Assembly: GCA_040221375.1 (NCBI GenBank)
Contig: JAVKEP010000015.1
Location: 92,839-156,838, forward strand
Direction of reading: 5' to 3'
Origin: SHAN690 sp040221375
GTDB taxonomy: Bacteria; Bacteroidota; Bacteroidia; Flavobacteriales_G; Salibacteraceae
Length of the DNA stretch: 64,000 bases
Both the position numbers and the translations under genes were made by a program. Below are positions 24,278-32,958 of this stretch, one piece after another. The notes under the pieces are model-generated. The model did not search any database and was not told where the DNA came from. It saw nothing but the letters and a program-made list of their open reading frames with translations. Position 1 is the stretch's first letter; the number at the start of each line of letters is the position of its first letter.

Positions 24278-25726
24278 ATGAAACGAGCTTCAACATTAGG
24301 TGAATTAAAGGCATCCGGATACAGGGCGAAGGGAACTAAGGAAGAGCTCCGCGAGAATCTCATTCATTCCATCCGTGTTGGGAAAAACCCGTTTGAGGGA
24401 GTTGTCGGATACTCGGATACGGTCATTCCTCAGTTGGAGCGGGCTATTCTGGCGAAACACAACATCAGTCTGCTCGGGCTTCGAGGCCAAGCCAAGACGA
24501 CCATCGCTAGAATGATGATCAACCTGCTGGACGAGTTAATCCCGGCCATTGATGGTACCGAGCTCAACGAAGACCCCATGGCTCCCATCACAAAACAAGC
24601 GAAGCAACTGTTAGAAGAAATGGGAAACGCAACCCCCATTCGATGGATTCATCGTTCAGAACGATACACGGAGAAATTGGCGACACCGGATGTCTCGGTT
24701 GCAGACCTCATAGGAGACCTCGATCCGATCAAAGCAGCCAATTTAAAACTGAGCTTCTCCGATGAACGAGCCATCCATTTTGGCCTTGTTCCGCACTCAA
24801 ACCGCGGAATATTTGTCATCAATGAACTCCCAGATTTACAGCCGCGCATCCAGGTTGCACTTTTCAACATCTTGCAGGAAGGAGACATCCAGATCAGAGG
24901 ATTCAAAGTGAGACTGCCTTTGGACATTCAATTTGTATTCACATCCAACCCAGAAGATTACACCAATCGAGGATCGATCATCACACCGCTCAAAGACCGC
25001 ATCCAAAGTCAGATCATTACGCATTACCCGTTGACCATCGATGACTCGAGAACCATCACTCAGCAAGAGGCGAAGCTAGACCCAACTCAAAAGGATGGGA
25101 TTGTTATGGGCGGCTTGATGAATGACTTAATCGAAGAGCTTTCATTCGTGGCTAGGGAAAGCGAACTGATCGATCAAAAAAGCGGTGTATCTGTACGCTT
25201 GAGTATTACCGCGTACGAAAGCGTTATTGCCACGGCGGAATTGAGGGCGTTGAGAAATGGAAATCCTCAAACCACAGCTCGAATCAGCGACTTAATGGGC
25301 GCCATCCCGGCCATTACCGGTAAGGTTGAGCTGGTTTATGAAGGAGAGCAGGAGGGAGCGTTGCAAGTTGCCCATCAAATCATTCGGCATACCATCCGCA
25401 AGGAATTTTTAAAACATTTTCCAAACCCTGAACGCATTTCAAAACGCGAAGAAGCTTCTCCTTACGACGGCGTAGTCGACTGGTTTTCAGCCCATTCTAT
25501 TGACCTGGACAATGATGCAAGTGACCAAGAGTACCGAGAGACAATTCTGTCCATCACGCCTCTCGTGGCCTTTATCAATGAAACTATGCCGCAGCTTGAG
25601 AAATCGGAAGTTTGCCTGATGGCAGAGTTTGTACTTCATGCACTCGCTGAGTATTCATTGATAAGTAAGAAGAGCTACCATGGCAGAGTCAATTTTAACG
25701 ACATGCTCGGTTCCATGCTAACTTGA
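24278..25726 (+). CDS. AAA+ ATPase, ChlI/MoxR-like, partner of the VWA protein
   Basis: 482 aa. Walker A is GLRGQAKT (67-74); alanine before the lysine is, as I recall, normal for this subfamily of magnesium-chelatase-like ATPases. Walker B region RGIFVINELPDLQPRIQVALFNIL, sensor VFTSNPEDYTNRG and arginine-rich PLKDRIQSQI follow. The C-terminal part is helical. Characterised relatives form hexamers with VWA proteins. The likely partner is at 21733 on the same strand. The gene is followed immediately (no gap) by the convergent subtilase. Confidence 0.87.
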   Translation: MKRASTLGELKASGYRAKGTKEELRENLIHSIRVGKNPFEGVVGYSDTVIPQLERAILAKHNISLLGLRGQAKTTIARMMINLLDELIPAIDGTELNEDPMAPITKQAKQLLEEMGNATPIRWIHRSERYTEKLATPDVSVADLIGDLDPIKAANLKLSFSDERAIHFGLVPHSNRGIFVINELPDLQPRIQVALFNILQEGDIQIRGFKVRLPLDIQFVFTSNPEDYTNRGSIITPLKDRIQSQIITHYPLTIDDSRTITQQEAKLDPTQKDGIVMGGLMNDLIEELSFVARESELIDQKSGVSVRLSITAYESVIATAELRALRNGNPQTTARISDLMGAIPAITGKVELVYEGEQEGALQVAHQIIRHTIRKEFLKHFPNPERISKREEASPYDGVVDWFSAHSIDLDNDASDQEYRETILSITPLVAFINETMPQLEKSEVCLMAEFVLHALAEYSLISKKSYHGRVNFNDMLGSMLT

Positions 25727-27313
25727 TTACTTTATACTGCCAGCTTTCTCAAATGAGGAGTAGGCGTTGACCACCTTGCCTGATGTGGTGATGGATCCGA
25801 AACGCACCTTATCTTTTTTGGTGCCTGGAAGTACCACTTTTTTCTTCGCAATATCCACCCCGCCTTCAATGAGTACACTGCGTAGATCAGCTGAGGACAA
25901 CTCGGGGTGATACGCCCAAATCAGCGCCGCCACTCCGCTTACAACAGGAGCTGCCATGCTCGTCCCGCTGCGATAACCGTATTTGCTTCCCGGCAAGGTT
26001 GCATAGATGTCTTCGCCCGGCGCAAATAGATCAACAGAAGCAGCACCATAATTCGAAAATGACGCCAGCATATCCTTGTTTTTTCTAGGGCCGATGGCTC
26101 CTATGCAGAGAAAACTCGCTTGCGCCATTTCGCTCAATTGATCGTCGTTTGGATAGTTGTCGACCTCATCGTTGTTTTCGGCATCGTTTCCCGCCGCGTG
26201 CACAATCAGCACATTTTTAGAAGCCGCGTACTCGAGGGCCTTGTTCACTTCTGATTGTCCTGGGGATAGTCCCTTGCCAAAGCTCATGTTGATGATGTTG
26301 GCCCCATTGTCTGCAGCGTACCGAATGGCCGCCGCAACGTCCATGTCATTCTCATCACCATCAGGCACCACTTTAAGGATCATGATATCAGCCACGGTGG
26401 AAGCGATGCCGCGACCACCTAGGTCATTTGAGGCATTGGCAGCTATGATTCCCGCTACATGCGTTCCGTGTCCAGTATGTTTTCCGCCCACGTGGTTGTT
26501 TCCGTACGAATCTTTCACAAAGTTGACTTCTGCCCTGGGTTGATATTCCATGTTGAGCCAGTACTCGGTGTATTTAACCACCAATTGATCCAATTCTCGC
26601 AATTCCGATTTTTCAATCTTCAGCTTTTCAAAGACTTCAAAAATGCGCTTGGCATCCTTAATCATTGGATTTTCAGAGCTAATAGCCTTCACGTGCTCAT
26701 ACGTATAAGCCGTGTCCTTAAGCACAGAAATTACCGCGGAGTCTACCTTCCGATACACGCCGACGATTTGGTAGTATCCATTCAGTTCGCGCGTGTTTTT
26801 GTTGAATATTTCAGCCGCAGATTCTAAAACCTCTTTGGTCAACCAATTCGGATAAGGCTCGCCGCTCGACTCTAATGACTTACTCAAACGCAGTACCCTA
26901 GTTGCTTCCAGATTTGCATAGACCATTTCTTCTCCTTGGTCGTCGACCAAGAAGTTCCAGCCGTTAACGTCATCGATGAAGCCATTGCCATCGTCGTCAA
27001 CCCCATTGCCCGCTATTTCATCTGCATTGACCCAAATGTTTTCTTTCAAGTCCTCATGCTCATGATCAACTCCGGAATCTATCACGGCAACAACGATTCG
27101 CTTGGCCGGGATTTTATCTCCCACCAATTCAACCGAAGTCTTGTCGCTCTGCACACCGTAAGCCTTTACGCTCTTCAAGCCCTGAAGGTGCCACGTTTGT
27201 TTCGCTTCTCCTTCTAGTTTGCCCATGTCGGCATTTACAGAGCTAAGGGATTGAGCCGTCGTTGGGAAGACCAGTGAGAAAAGCGTAAGAATGGATAAGA
27301 TTGAACGTAGCAT
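25727..27313 (-). CDS. Secreted S8 family (subtilisin-like) serine protease
   Basis: 528 aa from ATG 27313, which gives a clean signal peptide (MLRSILSILTLFSLVFPTTAQ); the longer frame to 27445 would overlap the next gene. Catalytic triad: VVAVIDSGVDHEHEDL (Asp), GHGTHVAGIIAA (His) and SGTSMAAPVVSG (Ser). A calcium-loop type stretch (GNGVDDDGNGFIDDVNGWNF) follows the Asp, and an unusually long, mostly helical insertion of about 170 residues separates Asp and His motifs. There is no obvious T9SS sorting domain, so a periplasmic or lipoprotein-free secreted location is guessed. Ends flush against the AAA+ gene. Confidence 0.9.
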   Translation of the reverse strand: MLRSILSILTLFSLVFPTTAQSLSSVNADMGKLEGEAKQTWHLQGLKSVKAYGVQSDKTSVELVGDKIPAKRIVVAVIDSGVDHEHEDLKENIWVNADEIAGNGVDDDGNGFIDDVNGWNFLVDDQGEEMVYANLEATRVLRLSKSLESSGEPYPNWLTKEVLESAAEIFNKNTRELNGYYQIVGVYRKVDSAVISVLKDTAYTYEHVKAISSENPMIKDAKRIFEVFEKLKIEKSELRELDQLVVKYTEYWLNMEYQPRAEVNFVKDSYGNNHVGGKHTGHGTHVAGIIAANASNDLGGRGIASTVADIMILKVVPDGDENDMDVAAAIRYAADNGANIINMSFGKGLSPGQSEVNKALEYAASKNVLIVHAAGNDAENNDEVDNYPNDDQLSEMAQASFLCIGAIGPRKNKDMLASFSNYGAASVDLFAPGEDIYATLPGSKYGYRSGTSMAAPVVSGVAALIWAYHPELSSADLRSVLIEGGVDIAKKKVVLPGTKKDKVRFGSITTSGKVVNAYSSFEKAGSIK

Positions 27314-27432
27314 AAAAAGTGTTTTACGCTTCAAAAATTCACATTTCAACGCAAACAACAACCGAATTTGTGATGAGGGGATGGAAATTGAAATGAACTG
27401 AGAATTGCGGATGCTTCTGCTATTTTTAGGGC

Positions 27433-28809
27433 TTGAATTATTCAATCGTAGATATTGAAACCACCGGAGGTAGCGCGAAAAAGCACGCCATCACGGAGAT
27501 AGCGATCATTCAAATCGAGGATGGGAAAGAGGTCGAACGCTACGAAACCTTGATCAATCCGAACATGATCATCCCACCGCGCATCATTGATATAACGGGC
27601 ATTACCAATGAAATGGTGGCAGATGCACCCGAGTTTCATGAGGTCGCCAACGAGATTTGGAAGCGAACGAACGACAGGGTGTTCGTTGCGCATAATGTAA
27701 ACTTTGATTACGGATTCATCCGAGAGCAATTTTCTCGATTGGGTGCCCATTGGCGCCCAAAACGACTCTGTACCGTTCGCCTCTCTAGAAAGCTAATTCC
27801 AAACCTTTATTCCTACAGCCTAGGAAAGATTGCCAGCCAATTGGGAGAGCAAATTGACGGCAGACACCGAGCCATGGGCGATTGTGCGTTTACCGCAAGA
27901 CTGTTTTTGAAATTGCAAGGCTTGGATCAAGAAGGGTACATTGATTTTTCGTTGAACGCGAGAAGCCGTGAAGCCACTATGCCGCCGCTCTTGAACAGGG
28001 AACGGTTTGAGCAAGTACCGACGAGTTTAGGGGTATACTTATTTAAAGGGCCAAAAGGCAAAGTAATTTATGTAGGCAAGGCAAACGATCTGAAGAAAAG
28101 GGTATCAGAACATTTTAGAGGAAACACACACACCGGTTTCAAGAATCGTTTTGCAGAACAGATCGAAGATTTGGATTGGATCGTTTGTCCGAATGAACTG
28201 ATTGCATTGTTGACTGAGGCGAATGAGATAAAAAGGCATTGGCCGCCGTACAATCGCATGATGAAAAGGGTGACACTGAACTGGGGGATCTATCGATACA
28301 GCGACCAGAACGGATACCACCGTTTCAGCATCGGGCGTGTAGGGAAGTGGGATCGGCCTGAGTACTCGTTTCGGAGTCGAATGGACGCACAAATTCGATT
28401 GGAATTCCTTTGCAAGCGTCATGCACTGTGCGCGCGGTATTGTGGTCTTCAAGAGTTACCCGGCGCTTGTATTGAGGAAATGCACGGCACCTGCAACAAG
28501 GCTTGCATTCTCAAAGAACCTTCGTCGAAGTACAACGTTAGGTTTGAAAGTGCGTTGAATGAACTGTGTCAAACGGACAAAACCATGCTAATCATGGGTA
28601 AAGGATTTACGGAGAAGGAACGGAGCGTTGTGCTTTTGGAGGCGGGGCGGTACAAAGGCCATGGGATGGTGCCAGACCACGTGGATATCAGCCAATTGCC
28701 CGCGGTCAAAGAATTTATTGATACCGGATACGACGATCAAGATATGCAGGCAGTTATTCTCAGTCACATCTCGAAATCAGCTGGCTCGGACGAGGTAATC
28801 ATCCTTTAA
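27433..28809 (+). CDS. DnaQ-like exonuclease fused to GIY-YIG nuclease
   Basis: 458 aa from TTG 27433. Residues 1-160 are a DEDDh 3'-5' exonuclease like polymerase III epsilon: YSIVDIETTGG (D and E), VAHNVNFDYGFI, and HRAMGDCAFTARLF (H and D). Residues about 190-280 are a UvrC/Cho-type GIY-YIG endonuclease: LGVYLFKGPKGKVIYVGKANDLKKRV and ELIALLTEANEIKRHWPPYN. The remainder has a cluster of cysteines (CKRHALCARYC, CIEEMHGTCNKAC). The fusion is widespread and probably serves DNA repair, but its exact role is not established to my knowledge. Confidence 0.88.
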   Translation: MNYSIVDIETTGGSAKKHAITEIAIIQIEDGKEVERYETLINPNMIIPPRIIDITGITNEMVADAPEFHEVANEIWKRTNDRVFVAHNVNFDYGFIREQFSRLGAHWRPKRLCTVRLSRKLIPNLYSYSLGKIASQLGEQIDGRHRAMGDCAFTARLFLKLQGLDQEGYIDFSLNARSREATMPPLLNRERFEQVPTSLGVYLFKGPKGKVIYVGKANDLKKRVSEHFRGNTHTGFKNRFAEQIEDLDWIVCPNELIALLTEANEIKRHWPPYNRMMKRVTLNWGIYRYSDQNGYHRFSIGRVGKWDRPEYSFRSRMDAQIRLEFLCKRHALCARYCGLQELPGACIEEMHGTCNKACILKEPSSKYNVRFESALNELCQTDKTMLIMGKGFTEKERSVVLLEAGRYKGHGMVPDHVDISQLPAVKEFIDTGYDDQDMQAVILSHISKSAGSDEVIIL

Positions 28810-28811
28810 AG

Positions 28812-31052
28812 CTACTCTAGGTAAGAGCGTATGCGCTTCAAAGCCTTTTTATTGTACTCGCTTCGAATGGAGCGCAAAATGCGCTGTTTTTCCTTTTCCG
28901 TTAGATGCCAACTCAAGCTGATGGGATTGGTTTCCGAACGCTCAAGGATCAATTCTACAACTTCAATCTCACCGTCATACCATTCATAGGCCAACCGAAG
29001 CTGATCTTCCATTTGGTAGTCCTGAATGTCCAACACCGTGTTGTAAAATGTACCGGCAGGCTGGCTTATGGATTCAAACAAGCTCCTTCCTGACGTACTT
29101 TTCTTATCGATGAATTTCTGTTGATCTCTAATTTGAAGTATGACCACCTTGGATGTATTCTCGTACAACCAATGCCGGAAGCTGTACATAAACTTCAGCG
29201 TATTGCTGATGCCGTAATTGTCTCGGATGCCAGCATCTAGTATCTCAATCGGAGGCTCTGATGGAAGATTGGCTGCCGGAAAAACGTAGGGAAAGGTGGC
29301 ACTCATTCGTAGCGCGCTGATGAAACTTAGGCTGTCTGCGTTCTGGGCGCTGAAGAATCGCCTAAACTCGATGTTCTCATTGATTTGTTGAAAGGCGGTG
29401 TTGTGTGCCAAATATGAAACTCCTTGCGAAGAGATGACCAATTTTCTACCGTCGTTGCTGATGGTGGGGGCCAAGACCAGCATGGGAATGTCAGCCTCGA
29501 ATTCGGGTGCTTTAAGATCGGCAAGCTGGAGCGAAAGCCAGCCGCGTGTATCTTGGTTCAGTTTGTTTTCGAATGCCCAAGCTCGATCAATGGTGTAGGT
29601 CTGCTTATAGCGCTCAAACTTTTTAAAGCGAAAGAAGATGTCGTTCATCACCGCGCTGGCCGCAACCGTGTTGAGCTTGTCTTTGGCAATGTCATTGATG
29701 ATGCTATCAATGGTCAAGTCTGTCGATTTTAGAGCTAGACGCTGATAATAGGCCCGCAGGTAGGAGGCGCCGATCATGCCTCCGGACGAGCCAGAGATGA
29801 GTACCGTATTGGACCACAATTTGTCTCGTGAAGCTACTTGTGCTTGGTGAAGTGAGTGGATGACCCACATCGCAGAGCGTAACCCACCACCGGGAACATT
29901 GATAAAGACCGCAACGGGCTTTTTAGATTGCTGATTTTCCTTCCAGTGCTCAAGGTACTTTAGGCCGTCGAGGATGTCTTGCTTGTACGCGTCATCGTCT
30001 AATTGATGCAGCCTGATCGCTTCTTGCGCATAAGCAGGGTGCGTTGAGTCATAGCTGACACCGTAGGCTTGATTCTTGTATTGCAGGGTTTTGGTGGTAG
30101 ACACCAAGTTTAAAAGGAGCAATGCGCCAAATAGTGCGAGCGGAGTCCATCCTTTGAACCAAGAATAGAATGCAGAAGTCAACATGATCAGGATCGTGAA
30201 GAAAAGCAGAATACTCGCAGCTGCAGGAATCATCAACCAACCGGTATCACTGAACCACCCGAGCAGAAATAGCAAGGCGATGACCCCCACTTGAAAGAAC
30301 GATGCGTTGATTCTGTTTTGCGCAAATACTTGTTCTAGCGTCTCTTTTTTATAGTGGCTGCTGTCCCTAGCAATTGCAATCTGCCCCCATTTGCTGATGT
30401 ACGTTGCCACCTTCCACTCTTTGCTTGATCGTTGGTTGAGCTTGTTCCATTTGGAACCGCTGGAAAACAAATCCTTGACAGGATTCACTAATAATTTGGC
30501 TACCTGCTTTCGTTGATAATAAGAGGAATTCTTGTTGGTGGCGATGAAGTAAGCTGAGGTGAAGAGGATGAAGACCAAGTTACCGAGTAGAAAGCCGACT
30601 ACATTCATACTTATATCGGCAGCGGTCAGGCGCTCAAATTCAGCTTGAAACCGGATAATGGCCAGAATGTAAGCAATGGAGAAGCTTGCCGGAAGCACAA
30701 TGTTGTTTTGGCAGTACTTGATAAATGGCCGGTTCAACGTTGCTAAGAACGGAAAACGAAAGCCATTGACAACGTAACTCGAAAGGTTAAATGCCATGAT
30801 GAAGGCACCCAAACACAGGCCGACGATGAAATGAGATACAAAATTGACCTTTCCGAGGTACTCTGGGTAGAGGAAGAGGTAGGGTACTCCGTACTTGAGT
30901 AAGAGTGCCTTAGTAATGATGGTAAATAAGATTAACCAGTACAAGAGAAGAATTAAATTCTTCTTGAGATGTACGAACAACAGCTGCGCAGGAAAGAAGT
31001 AAAGCACCCTTTCCCACACCCTGTACTCGGATCTTGAATTTCGGTTAGTCAT
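28812..31052 (-). CDS. Membrane-anchored patatin-like phospholipase
   Basis: 746 aa from ATG 31052. The N-terminal half (to about 340) has some eight hydrophobic segments, then a patatin domain: oxyanion-type VPGGGLRSAM, nucleophile elbow ISGSSGGMIG (GxSxG) and the catalytic aspartate in ILDAGIRDNYG. Patatins hydrolyse acyl ester bonds of lipids; the polytopic N-terminus would keep the enzyme at the inner membrane. An ATG nine bases upstream is also in frame, but a -7-like AATGTTTG (31059-31066 region) argues against it. Single gene, convergent with the exonuclease gene. Substrate unknown. Confidence 0.85.
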   Translation of the reverse strand: MTNRNSRSEYRVWERVLYFFPAQLLFVHLKKNLILLLYWLILFTIITKALLLKYGVPYLFLYPEYLGKVNFVSHFIVGLCLGAFIMAFNLSSYVVNGFRFPFLATLNRPFIKYCQNNIVLPASFSIAYILAIIRFQAEFERLTAADISMNVVGFLLGNLVFILFTSAYFIATNKNSSYYQRKQVAKLLVNPVKDLFSSGSKWNKLNQRSSKEWKVATYISKWGQIAIARDSSHYKKETLEQVFAQNRINASFFQVGVIALLFLLGWFSDTGWLMIPAAASILLFFTILIMLTSAFYSWFKGWTPLALFGALLLLNLVSTTKTLQYKNQAYGVSYDSTHPAYAQEAIRLHQLDDDAYKQDILDGLKYLEHWKENQQSKKPVAVFINVPGGGLRSAMWVIHSLHQAQVASRDKLWSNTVLISGSSGGMIGASYLRAYYQRLALKSTDLTIDSIINDIAKDKLNTVAASAVMNDIFFRFKKFERYKQTYTIDRAWAFENKLNQDTRGWLSLQLADLKAPEFEADIPMLVLAPTISNDGRKLVISSQGVSYLAHNTAFQQINENIEFRRFFSAQNADSLSFISALRMSATFPYVFPAANLPSEPPIEILDAGIRDNYGISNTLKFMYSFRHWLYENTSKVVILQIRDQQKFIDKKSTSGRSLFESISQPAGTFYNTVLDIQDYQMEDQLRLAYEWYDGEIEVVELILERSETNPISLSWHLTEKEKQRILRSIRSEYNKKALKRIRSYLE

Positions 31053-31110
31053 TGGCCACAAACATTCGCCAAGATAATGACGGACGTCTGATATTTTGCT
31101 ACGAAGGCGA

Positions 31111-32808
31111 CTATAGTTTGCCTTCGACCAATTCCATGATCTCTTTTTCCAGCGCTTCCGCTTGTTGGTTCAGGGCTTCGGTTGTTCTAAAGACCTCTTC
31201 AACAAAGGCTTTATCTTCCAAATCCGATGCGTTGATCTTTACGTTTAAATGTGCCCCTCGCGCACCGGTTCGAGCGCACATGGCCCCAACTCCTGCATCA
31301 CTGATGGAGGCTGGAAGTCCTGTTTTTGCCATTTCCAACATCACTTCCATGGATGCTACGCAGGTCTTCATGATTTCCAATGGCACTCTTATCGCTCCTT
31401 TGGTCGCCTCCTGAATGGCTGCCTTTCGCACCTGTTTTTCTTCTTCACTTCCCTTCGGCATGCCGAAGGCCAACATGATCCGATTGAACGCTTTTGTGTC
31501 TTCATCTACAAAAAACAGAAGTCGTTCCTTCAACGCTTGACCTTTCTCAGCCCAGTCAGAGTAATACTTCCATTTATCGTCCCATCCGCGCTTGTGCGCG
31601 CTCAAGTTGGCCACCATGGTTCCCAGCGCCACGCCGAGCACACCCACGTAAGCCGCAATGGATCCACCGCCAGGGGCAGGCGACTCGGAAGCGGTAACGC
31701 TGGCAAATTCTTTCAGAGTTTTGTCGATCAACCGTTGGCCTTCGTTCATACGATCTTCCAATACGTATTCAATCACCCGTTCACGGAGGTTGAATGGTGC
31801 CAATTCGTCCAACCCTAAAGTTTTGACAGCAATCTTCATGATTTCTTCTTCGTGGACACCCAACGATCGTTCTTGCTTGTTGAGGAAATACTTTCCGGCG
31901 TCCAAAAGCGCTTTCTTAGGCACAAGACCAATGAGTTCAGAACCCGTAACGCGAAGTCCCCGAGATTCGGCCCGCTCACAAGTCCGATCAAAGGCTACGT
32001 GAATCGGGGTCACGCTGATGTTGGTCAAATTGTAGCTGATCTGAGCAATGCCGTATTCTTCGATGAACCAACCAATTCCTTTGACGCACTTCAACAACCC
32101 TGGCTCATTGACCGGTTTGCCGTTGTCGTCTTTGATGATGGCGCCGGTGAGCTTGCCACCTTCTCTTTTTACCCTTCCACGCTCTCGGATATCGAATGCG
32201 ATCGAATTCGCTCGTCGTGTGCTGGTCGTATTCAAATTGATGTTGTAAGCAACTAGGAAGTCCCTTGCGCTAACCGCAGTGGCCCCGCTTCGTTTTACGG
32301 ACGCGTCAAAGGCATCGGACCCGGCGTCTGGTTTCCAAGTTGGATTCGATAGTTTGTCCTTCAATCCTTCGTATTCGCCAGAGCGTACAGTTGCCAAGTT
32401 TTTACGCGACTCAGTTTTGGCGGCATTCTCGTAGAAATAAACAGGGATTCCCAATTCGTTTCCAATTCGTTCTCCCAATTGGTGCGCGTACTTCACCGTT
32501 TCCTCCATGGTGATGCCAGAAACGGGCACTAAGGGACAAACGTCCGTAGCCCCGAATCTTGGGTGCTCTCCCAAGTGCTTGCTCATGTCAATTTCTTCGG
32601 CCGCTTTCTTGACAAGAAGAAACGCCGCTTCGATTACGCTCTTAGGCTCTCCTGCAAATGTTATGACTGTTCTATTGGTCGCCTTGCCAGGGTCCACATT
32701 CAGCAGCATCACCCCTTCAACACCTTCTACGACGCCGGCGATCCGCTTTATTTTCTCCGGGTCCCTTCCTTCACTGATATTTGGTACGCATTCGATGATC
32801 TGTTCCAT
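31111..32808 (-). CDS. ftcD: Bifunctional glutamate formimidoyltransferase / formimidoyl-THF cyclodeaminase
   Basis: 565 aa from ATG 32808. The N-terminal transferase (about 1-330) opens IIECVPNISEGRDPEKI and has LGEHPRFGATDVCPLVPV; the C-terminal cyclodeaminase (about 355-565) shows ESPAPGGGSIAAYVGVLGVALGTMVA. It moves the formimino group of histidine breakdown to tetrahydrofolate and deaminates it. The two-domain fusion is the vertebrate-like arrangement, also known in Bacteroidota. It belongs with hutI at 37358 although two large T9SS genes lie between. An ATG at 32832 lies inside the promoter element and is rejected. Confidence 0.94.
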   Translation of the reverse strand: MEQIIECVPNISEGRDPEKIKRIAGVVEGVEGVMLLNVDPGKATNRTVITFAGEPKSVIEAAFLLVKKAAEEIDMSKHLGEHPRFGATDVCPLVPVSGITMEETVKYAHQLGERIGNELGIPVYFYENAAKTESRKNLATVRSGEYEGLKDKLSNPTWKPDAGSDAFDASVKRSGATAVSARDFLVAYNINLNTTSTRRANSIAFDIRERGRVKREGGKLTGAIIKDDNGKPVNEPGLLKCVKGIGWFIEEYGIAQISYNLTNISVTPIHVAFDRTCERAESRGLRVTGSELIGLVPKKALLDAGKYFLNKQERSLGVHEEEIMKIAVKTLGLDELAPFNLRERVIEYVLEDRMNEGQRLIDKTLKEFASVTASESPAPGGGSIAAYVGVLGVALGTMVANLSAHKRGWDDKWKYYSDWAEKGQALKERLLFFVDEDTKAFNRIMLAFGMPKGSEEEKQVRKAAIQEATKGAIRVPLEIMKTCVASMEVMLEMAKTGLPASISDAGVGAMCARTGARGAHLNVKINASDLEDKAFVEEVFRTTEALNQQAEALEKEIMELVEGKL

Positions 32809-32829
32809 GTAAACTTGAATTTTATCGCG

Positions 32830-32837
32830 CAAATCTA
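32830..32837 (-). promoter_or_regulatory. -7 element upstream of ftcD
   Basis: TAGATTTG on the minus strand, a full TAnnTTTG match, 21 bases before the ATG at 32808. No -33 element seen. Confidence 0.45.
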
Positions 32838-32958
32838 ATCCTAAGTAAGCCGATTTCTAAACGGCTGAACGAAAAATAGGATTGCAAGGTTCGAGGCAAT
32901 GGATAGCCGATAAAAGTTGGAATATTGCACCTTTGTAATACATTTTGAAAAAACACAT

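Noticed and set aside
24278..25726. Walker A of the AAA+ protein (GLRGQAKT) as a defective P-loop
   Set aside because: Alanine before the lysine is, to my knowledge, normal in this ChlI-like subfamily, unlike the valine in PhoH.
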